From Bacteroidota bacterium (GTDB taxonomy: Bacteria > Bacteroidota > Bacteroidia > Chitinophagales > Chitinophagaceae): a stretch of DNA of 64,000 nucleotides. Location: positions 45,450 to 109,449 of the forward strand of contig JAFEAE010000013.1 in assembly GCA_018266575.1 (NCBI GenBank). The letters are read 5' to 3'. The translations under genes were made by a program, and so were the position numbers. Positions 43,527 through 53,166 of this stretch are shown piece after piece (position 1 is the stretch's first letter; each line of letters starts with the position of its first letter). A model generated the notes under the pieces. The model saw only the letters and a program-made list of their open reading frames with translations. It had not been told where the DNA came from and did no database searches.

Positions 43527-44501
43527 CTAAAATTTTACCTCGCCGTACATTCCAATTTTTATATAGCCATCATTTTTCACACGGATCTTTACTGCATAAA
43601 CAAGGTTCGCACGTTCATCTTTTGTCTGTATTGTTTTCGGAGTGAATTCAGATTTATCAGAGATCCATGAAATATTTCCAGGGTATTCTTTATAATTTTT
43701 TGCGCCGCTGTCAATATACACTTTCACCTGTTGCCCTAATTTCACATCCGACAATTGCGAACCAGTGATGTATGCCCGCAGTGTAATCGTGTCCACATTG
43801 GCAATTTTATACAATGCTTTACCGATGGTGGCCATCTCTCCTTCCAACGCGTATTTCACCAGCACCGTTCCGGAAACAGGATTTATAATCTGGCCTTTGT
43901 TGATCTGGTCCTGGATCTGGGCTACAGATTTTTCCAACGGATCTTTTTCACTGAAAATACTTCTGTTTTGCGTAGAAATGTTGGAGTTGTCAAGTGCAAT
44001 TTGTTGTTTGGAAACGGCAATCTGTTTTTGTAATTGGTCGATGGCAGAATTAATATCATCCAATTGCTTTTGCGTGGCTGCATCTGCTTTGAGCAAATTC
44101 TCTGTGCGTGCTTTTTCACGCTCTTGCTGTGCCAACTGCGATTCCTGCACAGCTAATTGCTTTTTTACAAGGTCGATCTGAGGAGCAGGATTTGTTGTTT
44201 TGTCACGCAAGGCTTGTATTGTTGCCTGCACCTGCGCTTTCTGCAATTCAATATTGCTGATATCAATATTGCCAACTGTTTTCCCTTTACTGATCGTATC
44301 TCCTTCTTTTATTGTAAACGATAATATTTTTCCGTTTTGTTCGGCAGAAACAATTACTTCATCCGATTCAAAAACACCGGAAGCATCGGTTTTCAATTTG
44401 TTTTGATTACAGGAAAGAAGAAAGACCAATGATGAAAAAGTAAAAACCAAAACCGGAATTGATAATTGATAATTGACAATAAGTTTATTTTTATTTTCCA
44501 T
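43527..44501 (-). CDS. HlyD-family membrane-fusion/adaptor lipoprotein (YbhG-like)
   Basis: The 324-residue protein has an N-terminal signal with lipobox-like SCNQN. A biotinyl-lipoyl-type hairpin domain follows (VSAEQNGKILSFTIKEGDTISKGKTVGNID), then a long alpha-helical coiled coil (about 95-200). Next are the second half lipoyl motif NPVSGTVLVKYALEGEMATIGKALYKIANVD and a beta-barrel. It links the inner-membrane ABC permeases to the TolC protein encoded just upstream. The first residues (KLIVNYQLSI) are encoded by sequence that looks like a dispersed A+T repeat. Confidence 0.9.
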   Translation of the reverse strand: MENKNKLIVNYQLSIPVLVFTFSSLVFLLSCNQNKLKTDASGVFESDEVIVSAEQNGKILSFTIKEGDTISKGKTVGNIDISNIELQKAQVQATIQALRDKTTNPAPQIDLVKKQLAVQESQLAQQEREKARTENLLKADAATQKQLDDINSAIDQLQKQIAVSKQQIALDNSNISTQNRSIFSEKDPLEKSVAQIQDQINKGQIINPVSGTVLVKYALEGEMATIGKALYKIANVDTITLRAYITGSQLSDVKLGQQVKVYIDSGAKNYKEYPGNISWISDKSEFTPKTIQTKDERANLVYAVKIRVKNDGYIKIGMYGEVKF

Positions 44502-44507
44502 TTTTCA

Positions 44508-44541
44508 GAATTATTAATTCTTAATTACTAATTATTAATTA
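44508..44541. repeat. A+T-rich dispersed repeat at the TolC/HlyD gene boundary
   Basis: Read on the reverse strand it is TAATTAATAATTAGTAATTA followed by AGAATTAATAATTCTG. It spans the last codon and TAA stop of the TolC gene. The core recurs at 53135-53166 and in related form at 32772-32808 and 63560-63613. Confidence 0.6.
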
Positions 44542-45821
44542 CCTGCGGTCGTTTTATGGTTATACTGCGACATCAGTAATTGTATTTCATGCAGCGATTT
44601 ATTCTGCCTTGCTTCTGCTTCGGCATTTACGTCAGTTAAAAAATCATTAGCGCTGATCACCCCGTTTTGCAACTGTGCCTGCGAAGATTGTTTCACCGAT
44701 TCGCGGAGTTTTATAATATCAATATCGGATTGTATCAACGCTTCATATCTTTCTATGTCTGCATTCTGTTGCTTCAATGTTAACTGTGTGTTGAATAAAA
44801 ATGTGTTCCTATTTGTTTCAACAACATCGCGGTTATTTTTATTGATGAGCAAATCTTTCTTGTATGTGTAAAGCGCCCCGATATTCCAGCTTAGCCGAAG
44901 CCCCGTGATATAATAACCGGAAAGGTTTGTAGATAGAAAATTTACCGGCGAAGGTTTTCCCATGCCTCCCTGGAAAAATGCATCCAATTTTGGGTAGAGA
45001 TTTTCCTTAGTAAGTTTTTCCTGCTGCAGGTATTCTTTTGCCTGAAGGTTATACACGCTTAACTCAGGGCGGTTGATTGAATCAATCATCTGAGGGATAA
45101 CCGGTTTTTCCAGGACTGTGCTGTCATCAACTATTTTGTTGATGAACAAACTCAACATATCTGTATACGCTTTTCGGGAAGCTTTAAGATCAATATCACG
45201 CTGGCTTGTTTGCAGCAACTGCGCTTTTAATCTATTCAGGCTGCTTTTAAAATCTGTACCGTTATCAATTCTCGCCTGTACATTATTGATGCCTGTTTGA
45301 ATATCCTGTTTTGATAACTCGTTTTGTTCAAGTTGCCCGTTGATCAGAAGGATCCCAAAATAAATCTGGTTTATCCGGTCTTTCAAGGCATACAATTGTG
45401 TGTTCAGGTTCTCCTGTTGCACTGCTGCATCGGCAGCACTGATCTGCCTGCGTTGTTTATTGATCCCAAAATCCGTCAGCGTTTGCGAAACCTCTCCATA
45501 TAACTTGTACTGGTCTTTCGAAACAGCCGGGATATTTACATTATATCCCGGAATTTTAATATCAATCTTGGTCACATCTGACTGATACGTTGCAGCACCA
45601 TTAACATTGAATTGCGGGTACACTCCTCTCGTAATATTATCGATATTGTATTGATTGGTTTTATCAATCAGTTCACGCAGCTTTATCAATGGATAATTGG
45701 ATTGTGCAAGTTGATAACATTCCTCCAGCGAAATCGAATTCGTGTGTTGCGCCGACGTCGTTGAAATGAACAACAAGAAACAAAAATTGAATAGCAGCTT
45801 CGGGATTACTATTTTTTTCAT
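44535..45821 (-). CDS. TolC-family outer-membrane efflux protein
   Basis: From Met at 45821 (MKKIVIPKLLFNFCFLLFIS) the 428-residue protein has a signal peptide ending near TSAQ. The outer-membrane efflux pattern includes SISLEECYQLAQSNYPLIKL, VNGAATYQSDVTKID, long coiled-coil helices (RRQISAADAAVQQENLNTQLYALKDRI) and the second repeat. It completes a tripartite pump with the adaptor and ABC parts encoded next. Confidence 0.92.
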   Translation of the reverse strand: MKKIVIPKLLFNFCFLLFISTTSAQHTNSISLEECYQLAQSNYPLIKLRELIDKTNQYNIDNITRGVYPQFNVNGAATYQSDVTKIDIKIPGYNVNIPAVSKDQYKLYGEVSQTLTDFGINKQRRQISAADAAVQQENLNTQLYALKDRINQIYFGILLINGQLEQNELSKQDIQTGINNVQARIDNGTDFKSSLNRLKAQLLQTSQRDIDLKASRKAYTDMLSLFINKIVDDSTVLEKPVIPQMIDSINRPELSVYNLQAKEYLQQEKLTKENLYPKLDAFFQGGMGKPSPVNFLSTNLSGYYITGLRLSWNIGALYTYKKDLLINKNNRDVVETNRNTFLFNTQLTLKQQNADIERYEALIQSDIDIIKLRESVKQSSQAQLQNGVISANDFLTDVNAEAEARQNKSLHEIQLLMSQYNHKTTAGN

Positions 45822-45881
45822 ACCCGTTTTATTAATCATTTATAATTATTAATTCTTTCAGTTCATCAGCGATTCAAGACA

Positions 45882-46520
45882 TCAATTAGGTTTCGCAGTC
45901 ATGATTGCTTTTAACCAAACCGGTACCAACTTTTTTCTTTCCTGCATCAATTGTTTGAATTTGGCATCACTCACATTCGTCACCCGTTGAAGGATTGGCC
46001 TCGATATGAAAGGGAAAACAGTCAGCCCGACAAGATTTGCCACAAAATGCAAAGGCTCCATAGGCGGCAAACCCGATGCTTTTCCACCTTGTTGTAATTG
46101 TTTAAAAAAATGCGACCGGATCGGCGCCGCTTCTTCTTCAATGATCCTTGATATGGATGCGGGGTTCCCCCGTATCTCGGTTAATATAAAAAGCGGCAGG
46201 TCGGGGTTTACGGAAAGAAAATCGATATATGCGGCAATCACCTTTTCCAGTTTTTGTTCCAAGGTTGCTTTTTCGTCAAATACCTCTACGGAAATACCAT
46301 GGATAAACTGCCTGAAATTTTCCAGCATAATAATGTCAAACAGTTTTTGTTTGCTCCGGAAATAATAATTCAACAATGCGAGATTGATCCCTGCTTCTTC
46401 TGCAATATCCCTCGTCCGCGTTGCCGCGAACCCCTTCCGGGTAAATATCTTCTTGGCCGCAGTTTTTATTTTTTCTTCCGCGGAAATATCTTTTACAATT
46501 ATCTTCTTTGTTTTTACCAC
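45882..46520 (-). CDS. TetR-family regulator (CecR-like)
   Basis: The 212-residue protein has the TetR HTH AEEKIKTAAKKIFTRKGFAATRTRDIAEEAGINLALLNYYFRSKQKLFDII. A C-terminal ligand domain of the DUF1956/CecR type follows (IPWI-like RQFIHGISVEVF, PLFILTEIRGNPASI). In E. coli, CecR represses the ybhGFSR efflux operon. The same order (tetR first, then pump genes) here makes it the probable local repressor. Confidence 0.92.
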   Translation of the reverse strand: MVKTKKIIVKDISAEEKIKTAAKKIFTRKGFAATRTRDIAEEAGINLALLNYYFRSKQKLFDIIMLENFRQFIHGISVEVFDEKATLEQKLEKVIAAYIDFLSVNPDLPLFILTEIRGNPASISRIIEEEAAPIRSHFFKQLQQGGKASGLPPMEPLHFVANLVGLTVFPFISRPILQRVTNVSDAKFKQLMQERKKLVPVWLKAIMTAKPN

Positions 46521-46573
46521 TGTTTTGAATTGACGGGCAAAGATAAAATTTAAAAAATGATTTAAACAAATTT

Positions 46574-46594
46574 TTTAATCATTTGATTAAATCA
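46574..46594. promoter_or_regulatory. Palindromes TTTAATC-ATTT-GATTAAA and TGATT-A-AATCA upstream of the TetR gene
   Basis: A perfect 18-bp palindrome at 46574-46591 overlaps a second one (46584-46594). Further AAATGATT half-sites lie nearby. They lie in the 155-bp space between tetR and the divergent lipoprotein gene, the expected place for a TetR operator. Confidence 0.5.
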
Positions 46595-46675
46595 TTTTGT
46601 TGAATTAATTTCGGGGCAACTTTTTATTCTTAAAATGGATTTACCTTTGTGCGGTTTTCTGTTAAAACTGTTTGG

Positions 46676-47275
46676 ATGAGAAAATACCTTTTAAATTTAT
46701 CTATCGTAATTATCCTTTTTTCCTGTAACCCGAGTACCAGGATCATACGAAGCTGGCGTGCCCCTGATGCAGTCGTTAATACTTCACGCCCGGCAAAATT
46801 CATGATAGCTGCATTGCTAAAAAATGAAACTGTCAGGCGAAGGACGGAAGACCTGATGCTTGCTTATTATCCTGAACGCGGGATAGCTTCCTACAAAGAG
46901 CTTGGCGTCCGTCCGCTTAAGGAATCTGAAGCATTTTATACCGACAAATTATTGAAAGACGGGATCGATATCGTTGTAATCGTACGCATGATCAAATACG
47001 ATAAGAAAAAAATTTTTGCACAGGGACAATGGCCGGCATATTATAACAACTGGAAAGAATATTACAATTTTGCTTCTCCTGCGTACTATACCCCAGATTT
47101 TTATGCCATCGACAAATTATATAATGTTGAAGTGAACATTTATGCATTGGCAACCAATAAGCTGATCTGGACAGGTATTACGTCCACTATGAATTCTTCC
47201 GGCCCCGATGATCTTTTCGATGATGTGATAAATACCATTCACGACCAGTTGACAAAAGAAGGTTTCCTCAAGTAA
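46676..47275 (+). CDS. Lipoprotein of unknown function (DUF4136-like)
   Basis: The 199-residue protein from Met at 46676 has a lipobox ending LFSCNPS (Cys17), then RIIRSWRAPDAVVNTSRPAKFMIAALLKNE. The core resembles the lipoprotein at 19120: SRIxRSW start, Lxxx..Y...., LYNVEVNIYALATNKLIWTGITSTMN near the end. The function is unknown. The frame could begin 27 bp earlier, but only Met 46676 gives a signal peptide start. Confidence 0.78.
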   Translation: MRKYLLNLSIVIILFSCNPSTRIIRSWRAPDAVVNTSRPAKFMIAALLKNETVRRRTEDLMLAYYPERGIASYKELGVRPLKESEAFYTDKLLKDGIDIVVIVRMIKYDKKKIFAQGQWPAYYNNWKEYYNFASPAYYTPDFYAIDKLYNVEVNIYALATNKLIWTGITSTMNSSGPDDLFDDVINTIHDQLTKEGFLK

Positions 47276-47284
47276 CATTCCATG

Positions 47285-48553
47285 TCATACTTCCACTCGT
47301 TGCATTTTAGGGGCCAACAAATGCATGATGAACCATGCTAACAGGTATGCACAACCGCAAATAGAAAAGATAATATTATAACCGGTGTTTAAGGTCCCCA
47401 ATGCTTTAAAATGATCGAGGATTATACCAATGAAGAACGGGAAAACCACACCGCCGAGCGAACCTGCCATCCCTCCTAACCCAACTACCGAGCTTACGGC
47501 GCGTTTCGGAAACATATCCGAGGCCGTCGTAAAAATATTTGCACTCCACGCCTGGTGCGCTGCTGCTGCCAGGCTTATTAATGCCACAGCAACCCAGATA
47601 TCATTGGTAAACCGTACAAAGATTATCGGCACAACACAAAACGCATAACATAGCATCACTACTTTTCTCGCCCTGTAAACTGCCCATCCCTTGCGAATAA
47701 AAAAACCCGATAGGTATCCGCCGAAAATGCTTCCCAAACTTGCTACTACATAAACCGTTGATACATGTACTGCAGATTTTTTTAAATCAAGTGAATAGGT
47801 TGTATTAAAATAAGAAGGTATCCAAAACAAATAGAACCACCAGATAGGGTCAGTCAGAAATTTACCCAACACAAATGCCCAGGTCTGCTTCACCCCCAGT
47901 ATTTTTTGCCAGCCAACTTTTTCAACGGCGTTTTCATCATCACTATGTATATAATCAAATTCTTCTTTGCCAAGCCGTTTCTGTTTCGATGGTATTTCAT
48001 ACAGCCAAAACCAGAATATCAACCAGATAAAACCGATTATCCCGGTCCATATAAAAGTGGATTTCCATCCATAAGAATACAACAACCACGTCACAACAGG
48101 TGGCCCTAACACTGCTGCAATGTTTGTACCGCTGTTAAAAATCCCGGTCGCTAACGCACGTTCTTTTTTAGGAAACCATTCAGCAACTGCTTTGATCGCT
48201 GTCGGGAAATTTCCTGCTTCGCCCAAACCTAATGCAGTTCTCGCAACCCCGAAACCAAATGTACTTTTTGCAAGCGCATGCGCCATTGCAGCAATACTCC
48301 AGATAATGATAGAAACTATATAACCCAATTTAGTTCCTATCCAGTCGATGATCCACCCGAAAAAAAATAAGCCGACTGCATACGATGCAGTAAATGCTAT
48401 TACAATATTGCTGTAATCTTTTTCGGACCAGTTAAATTCTTTAGATAAACTATCTTTCAGTAAACCGATCACCTGCCTGTCGAGATAATTAATTGTTGTT
48501 GCAAAAAATAAAAGCGCTACTACTACCCACCTGTATTTTCCTATGGCTTGCAT
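47285..48553 (-). CDS. MFS transporter, hexuronate/anion:cation symporter (ExuT-like)
   Basis: From Met at 48553 (MQAIGKYRWVVVALLFFATT) the 422-residue protein has 12 helices. It has the ACS-family signature TINYLDRQVIGLLKDSLSKEFNWSEKDYS, then GLGEAGNFPTAIKAVAEWFPKKERALATGIFNSGTNIAAVLGP. Members import hexuronates such as galacturonate or glucuronate. The mannonate dehydratase at 51925 supports a uronate link, though they are not in one operon. Confidence 0.92.
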   Translation of the reverse strand: MQAIGKYRWVVVALLFFATTINYLDRQVIGLLKDSLSKEFNWSEKDYSNIVIAFTASYAVGLFFFGWIIDWIGTKLGYIVSIIIWSIAAMAHALAKSTFGFGVARTALGLGEAGNFPTAIKAVAEWFPKKERALATGIFNSGTNIAAVLGPPVVTWLLYSYGWKSTFIWTGIIGFIWLIFWFWLYEIPSKQKRLGKEEFDYIHSDDENAVEKVGWQKILGVKQTWAFVLGKFLTDPIWWFYLFWIPSYFNTTYSLDLKKSAVHVSTVYVVASLGSIFGGYLSGFFIRKGWAVYRARKVVMLCYAFCVVPIIFVRFTNDIWVAVALISLAAAAHQAWSANIFTTASDMFPKRAVSSVVGLGGMAGSLGGVVFPFFIGIILDHFKALGTLNTGYNIIFSICGCAYLLAWFIMHLLAPKMQRVEV

Positions 48554-48726
48554 GCTTTGTAAATTATTAAAACTAAACTTAAACAAATATTTTAAACAAA
48601 ATGCGTTTCTTTTTTCTATTATTTATTTCATAATGCGAATTGAATAAATAAAATCCACTTCGCAATTGATGCATAAATTTGCATAACGGAAATGTACAAT
48701 TTAAAACGGCATCAGAATCTTATAAC

Positions 48727-49998
48727 ATGAAAGAAATCATCATCATCGGCGGTGGGTTTGCAGGTATTAACCTCGCATTGAAACTGGAGAACAACAGCTA
48801 CTATCATATCACTTTCGTAGATAAAAATAATTACAACTTTTTCCCGCCGCTTATTTACCAGGTGGCAACTGCGTTTCTCGAACCATCAAGCATCAGCTAT
48901 CCTTTCCGGAAATTATTCCGCAATAAAAAAAATATCGGTTTTCGTTTGGGGGAATTACAAAAAGTGGTTCCTGCTGAAAACAAAATAATATTGGACAACG
49001 GCGAATTGCATTACGACTACCTCGTGTTTGCCACCGGCGCAGAAACAAATTATTTCGGAATGGAGAATGTAAAAAGAAATGCCATACCGATGAAGACATT
49101 GAACGATGCCATCGAAATGCGCAACATGATCCTGCAGCGAATGGAACAGGCAACAATCGCCAACGATCTTGCCGAAAGAAAAAAATTATCAACCATTGTT
49201 ATTGCAGGCGGCGGCCCAACCGGTGTAGAAGTCTCCGGCATGTTTGCAGAGATGCGTAAAAATATCATTCTGAAAGATTATCCTGAACTGCGCGGCACAG
49301 GTAGCCAAATTTACCTCGTGGATGGCGGCACCGCGCTGCTGTCGCCTATGAGTGTGCAATCTCAAAAAGATACCTACGATGCGCTTAGCAAAATGGGCGT
49401 GATCATAAAATTAGATATGCATGTGAACGATTTTGTAAATGATACCGTCATTTTATCCAACGGTGAAACCATCGAAACAAAAACGATGATCTGGGCGGCA
49501 GGCATTACGGCAAAAACATTTGAAGGAATTCCTGCAGAATGCTATGGCCGGGGTAAACGCATGCTTGTCGACGAATTCAACAAAGTAAAAAACACTGAAA
49601 ATATTTTTGCCATCGGCGACACCTGTCTTCAAACAACCGATAAAAATTTTCCTAACGGCCATCCACAAGTGGCGCAGGTTGCCATTCAGCAAGGAAGAGC
49701 ACTGGCGAAAAATTTTCTGTTGCTGGCAAAAAACAAACCACTTGATCCATTTGCCTACAATGATAAGGGCTCGCTCGCCATCATCGGCAGGAACAAAGCT
49801 GTTGCAGACCTTGCCAAACCGAAATTGCATTTCAAAGGTTTTATCGCATGGTTCATGTGGTTGTTTATCCATTTGCTTTTTTTGATCACGTACCGGAACA
49901 GGGTTAAAACTTTTTACAACTGGATGATCGCTTATTTTTCCAAAGATCAATCATTGCGAATGATCATCCGACCGTCGGAAGATATGGATAAGAAATGA
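48727..49998 (+). CDS. ndh: Type II NADH:quinone oxidoreductase (NDH-2)
   Basis: The 423-residue flavoprotein has an N-terminal FAD-binding loop IIIIGGGFAGINLALKL, the NADH-binding loop IVIAGGGPTGVEVSGMFAEM and ENIFAIGDTC near the FAD. A C-terminal amphipathic/membrane helix (FMWLFIHLLFLITYRNRVKTF) anchors it to the inner membrane. It passes electrons from NADH to quinone without pumping protons. The start at 48727 begins right at the first beta-strand. The Gly-rich dinucleotide motifs are complete. Confidence 0.93.
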   Translation: MKEIIIIGGGFAGINLALKLENNSYYHITFVDKNNYNFFPPLIYQVATAFLEPSSISYPFRKLFRNKKNIGFRLGELQKVVPAENKIILDNGELHYDYLVFATGAETNYFGMENVKRNAIPMKTLNDAIEMRNMILQRMEQATIANDLAERKKLSTIVIAGGGPTGVEVSGMFAEMRKNIILKDYPELRGTGSQIYLVDGGTALLSPMSVQSQKDTYDALSKMGVIIKLDMHVNDFVNDTVILSNGETIETKTMIWAAGITAKTFEGIPAECYGRGKRMLVDEFNKVKNTENIFAIGDTCLQTTDKNFPNGHPQVAQVAIQQGRALAKNFLLLAKNKPLDPFAYNDKGSLAIIGRNKAVADLAKPKLHFKGFIAWFMWLFIHLLFLITYRNRVKTFYNWMIAYFSKDQSLRMIIRPSEDMDKK

Positions 49999-50108
49999 AA
50001 ATAGTTGATAGTCGCCAGTCAACAGTTTTCAGTTCTTTAAATCCTTAGTCTCTTTTTGGTTTTAGCAATTAAATTTTTAGTTCCAATACAATTCTTGATT
50101 TTTGGTTT

Positions 50109-50750
50109 ATGCTTCATTTAAAAGATATTAAAAAATCATTTGGCAATCATCATATTTTTTCAATCGAAAACCTTCAACTTTCCAAAGGCATTTACTGGTT
50201 GAAAGGAATTAATGGCGCAGGAAAATCAACCTTATTGAAAATCATTTCCGGGCAATTGCCATTTTCCGGCGATGTGGTAATAAACAACAAAATCTCAATA
50301 AGAAAAAACCCTGTGGCCTATCGTTTACTGGTAAATCATTCAGAAGCCGAACCTCTTTTCCCATCATTTCTCTCAGGAAATGAACTGATCGCTTTTGTGC
50401 AAAAAATAAAAAGAGGAAATGCAATGCAGGCAGAAGAAATAAAAGAGATATTGCAGATAGGGAACTATTTAGAAAACGCAACGGGAAGTTATTCCAGCGG
50501 GATGCTTAAAAAATTATCGCTGCTCCTCGCATTCAGCGGGCAACCGGAATGGATATTATTGGATGAACCATTAACAACACTTGATGCAGCTTCTCAAAAA
50601 AATTTATGCGAATTAATTATGAAAGAAAAACAAAAAGGCATTTCATTCATTATTACTTCGCACCAGGATATAGAACCGACGGAAATTATATTTGACAACA
50701 CATTTCTCCTTGCGGATAAACAGATCTGGGAAGTGAAAACAACAGCGTGA
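50109..50750 (+). CDS. ABC transporter ATP-binding protein
   Basis: The 213-residue ATPase has Walker A GINGAGKST, a signature YSSGMLKKLSLLLAF (SSGM in place of SGGQ), Walker B WILLDEPL and H-loop ITSHQD. It lacks any extra domain. The TGA overlaps the GTG start of the next gene (GTGA), so it is coupled to a membrane protein. The pair probably forms an exporter of unknown substrate. Confidence 0.92.
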   Translation: MLHLKDIKKSFGNHHIFSIENLQLSKGIYWLKGINGAGKSTLLKIISGQLPFSGDVVINNKISIRKNPVAYRLLVNHSEAEPLFPSFLSGNELIAFVQKIKRGNAMQAEEIKEILQIGNYLENATGSYSSGMLKKLSLLLAFSGQPEWILLDEPLTTLDAASQKNLCELIMKEKQKGISFIITSHQDIEPTEIIFDNTFLLADKQIWEVKTTA

Positions 50751-51871
50751 ACATTATTTTTAAAACCGTTACTAATTCAGTTGTAAAACCCTTTTACAGG
50801 GAACATGCAGGGCTTTTCATTTTCCTTGTTTTTATTCTTTTCGGAATTTATCGCAGCGTTGCCGAAGTGATCAATTTTCATTATTTTATTATTCATAGTA
50901 TTCTTACAAAACCAACTTACCTGGCCGTAGCGGTTTTACTCTGGTTCTTATATGCAGTTAAAATAATTTATTTCGTTCATGGCTATGTTAATAAAGAGAG
51001 TTATGTATTTCTTCAAAACCTTAACGCATTAACAGAAAAGAACCGCTTGTTATTATTGTTGCAAATCCAATCCGTGCTATTTGCACCAGTATTGATCTAT
51101 TCTTTGGCGATTTTTTTTGTTGCCGTTAAAGAAAAAACTTATATCGGCGTATCTCTGGTTTTCATCGCAATTGCTTTGCTATTGCTTCTGTTAACATTGT
51201 CGTTTTACCTTTCGTTGCAGAAGACAAAACAATTCTATATTAACCTTTCCCGGTTTATACCAGGTTTACATTTCCCGAAAAACATTTTTAATTTCCTGTT
51301 GCGTTATATTTTCCGGGAACAATTTGTTGCATTGGCGGGGATCAAAACAATTTCGTTCTGTTGCATTTATTTTTTTATCACACTCAATGGTTCATTGGCC
51401 GAAGACAGGATACTATGGTTTTTCCTGGTCAGTTTAATGATAGGGCATGTTATTATAATTTATAAAAATCATCGTTTCATAGAGTCGCAATTATTTTTTT
51501 ATCGCAATATGCCGGTACCACTGATAAAAACTATTTTCCAGTTATTAGCTGTTTATGTAGTGATACTGATCCCTGAATTATGGGCGTTGAAAGGAATAAT
51601 AGAAGTACAAAAAAATGCAACCAACTACATAATCATGGCAGTAACCGCCCCTTCATTATTATTACTAATCCATAGCCTTCTGTATACTGAAGATTTTACA
51701 ATGGAAGAAGTATTGAAAATGTTATTTGGCGTATGGATCGTTTGCTTTTTTCTTGGTTTATCCGGATTTCGGTGGTTGGTTCCCGTTAGCTGCCTTTTAC
51801 TTTCGGTAATTATTTTTTACACCTGTTACTATCGCTATGAGAAAAATACAAATATTGAGGGACTGGAATGA
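50747..51871 (+). CDS. ABC transporter permease-type membrane protein
   Basis: The 374-residue hydrophobic protein starts with GTG overlapping the ATPase stop by 4 bp. About eight to ten transmembrane helices are predicted, for example LFIFLVFILFGIYRSVAEVI, AVAVLLWFLYAVKIIYFV and FLGLSGFRWLVPVSCLLLSVIIFY. It is not a recognisable ABC-2 protein and I cannot place its family. Operon structure makes it the membrane partner of the ATPase. Confidence 0.8.
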   Translation: MNIIFKTVTNSVVKPFYREHAGLFIFLVFILFGIYRSVAEVINFHYFIIHSILTKPTYLAVAVLLWFLYAVKIIYFVHGYVNKESYVFLQNLNALTEKNRLLLLLQIQSVLFAPVLIYSLAIFFVAVKEKTYIGVSLVFIAIALLLLLLTLSFYLSLQKTKQFYINLSRFIPGLHFPKNIFNFLLRYIFREQFVALAGIKTISFCCIYFFITLNGSLAEDRILWFFLVSLMIGHVIIIYKNHRFIESQLFFYRNMPVPLIKTIFQLLAVYVVILIPELWALKGIIEVQKNATNYIIMAVTAPSLLLLIHSLLYTEDFTMEEVLKMLFGVWIVCFFLGLSGFRWLVPVSCLLLSVIIFYTCYYRYEKNTNIEGLE

Positions 51872-51924
51872 ATAAATTAAAATAATTTTATTTTCGTTTT
51901 CCCAAGTACTTTAAAATTGAATTT

Positions 51925-53094
51925 ATGAATATGCAACAGACAATGCGATGGTACGGGCCGAATGACCCGGTTAGTTTATGGGATATCCGGCAATCCGGAT
52001 GTTCGGGTGTGGTTACGGCTTTGCACCATGTGCCTGTTGGCGATGTATGGATAATCGAAGAAATCAAGAAAAGAAAGAAACAAGTGGAAGATGCAGGCAT
52101 GCTTTGGAAAGTGATTGAAAGCCTGCCCGTGCATGAGGATATTAAAAAGCAAAGCGGTAATTATTTAAAATATATTGAGACATACAAGGAGAGTTTACGA
52201 AACATTGCTGCGTGCGGGTTAGAAGTGGTGACTTATAATTTCATGCCGATATTGGATTGGATGCGCACGGATATTTTTTATGAATTGCCTGATAAAAGCA
52301 AAGCGCTGCGATTTGAAAAATCCGCATTTATTGCATTTGATTTATTTCTGCTAAAACGCCCCGGTGCAGAAAAAGATTATACAAAACAAGAGATAGACAA
52401 AGCGAAAGAACGTTTTAATAAAATGACCGAAGAGGAAAAAGAAATTCTTTTCCGCAACACATTAATGGGCTTGCCCGGAAGCGAAGAACGTTTTACTCAG
52501 GAGCAGATCCTTGCAGCCTTAAAAACATATGAAGGCATCGATGCAAAAAAGCTCAAAGAACATTTATTTTATTTTTTAAAAGAAGTTGTTCCTGTTGCCG
52601 AAAAGCTCGGGTTAAAAATGGCAATACACCCCGATGATCCGCCCTATCCTATCCTGGGTTTGCCGAGAATCGTAAGTACAGAGCAGGATGCCAGGGAACT
52701 ATTGGCAGCCGCCCCCTCTGCAGCCAATGGCTTATGCTTTTGTACAGGGTCGTATGGGGTTCGGGCAGATAATGACCTAACGGGGATGGTTAAGCGATTA
52801 GGAGACTATATTCATTTCATTCATTTACGCAGCACAAAACGCGATGCAGATGGAAATTTTTATGAAGCTGACCATCTCGATGGCGATGTTGATATGTATG
52901 CAGTTGTTAAAGAAATTGTATTGCTGATGGAACGCAGGAATATTTCCATACCTATGCGCCCCGATCACGGCCATCAAATGCTTGACGACCTTAACAAAAA
53001 AACACAACCCGGTTACAGTGCTATTGGCAGGCTGCGTGGACTTGCAGAGTTAAGAGGCCTGGAATTGGGGATCAACAGATCGTTAGGTGCCTGA
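51925..53094 (+). CDS. uxuA: Mannonate dehydratase
   Basis: The 389-residue protein matches UxuA in length and sequence. It has [36 protein letters not shown] at the start, [44 protein letters not shown] and [13 protein letters not shown]. It converts D-mannonate to 2-keto-3-deoxygluconate in uronate catabolism, with metal bound by His and Cys residues. No uxaC or uxuB is in the window. The hexuronate-type MFS gene lies about 3.4 kb upstream. Confidence 0.95.
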   Translation: MNMQQTMRWYGPNDPVSLWDIRQSGCSGVVTALHHVPVGDVWIIEEIKKRKKQVEDAGMLWKVIESLPVHEDIKKQSGNYLKYIETYKESLRNIAACGLEVVTYNFMPILDWMRTDIFYELPDKSKALRFEKSAFIAFDLFLLKRPGAEKDYTKQEIDKAKERFNKMTEEEKEILFRNTLMGLPGSEERFTQEQILAALKTYEGIDAKKLKEHLFYFLKEVVPVAEKLGLKMAIHPDDPPYPILGLPRIVSTEQDARELLAAAPSAANGLCFCTGSYGVRADNDLTGMVKRLGDYIHFIHLRSTKRDADGNFYEADHLDGDVDMYAVVKEIVLLMERRNISIPMRPDHGHQMLDDLNKKTQPGYSAIGRLRGLAELRGLELGINRSLGA

Positions 53095-53134
53095 ACCGGG
53101 ATTGAAAGAGATTTTTGGGATTGATTGGAAAGAG

Positions 53135-53166
53135 AATTAAAAATTAGTAATTAAGAATTAATAATT
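53135..53166. repeat. A+T-rich dispersed repeat downstream of uxuA
   Basis: The stretch includes AATTAGTAATTAAGAATTAA then TAATTGC, nearly identical to the reverse-strand sequence at 44508-44541. It lies in the 278-bp convergent gap between uxuA and the GH110 gene. That gap also holds a degenerate relative of the MITE-like sequence near 53260-53340. No gene is seen there. Confidence 0.55.
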
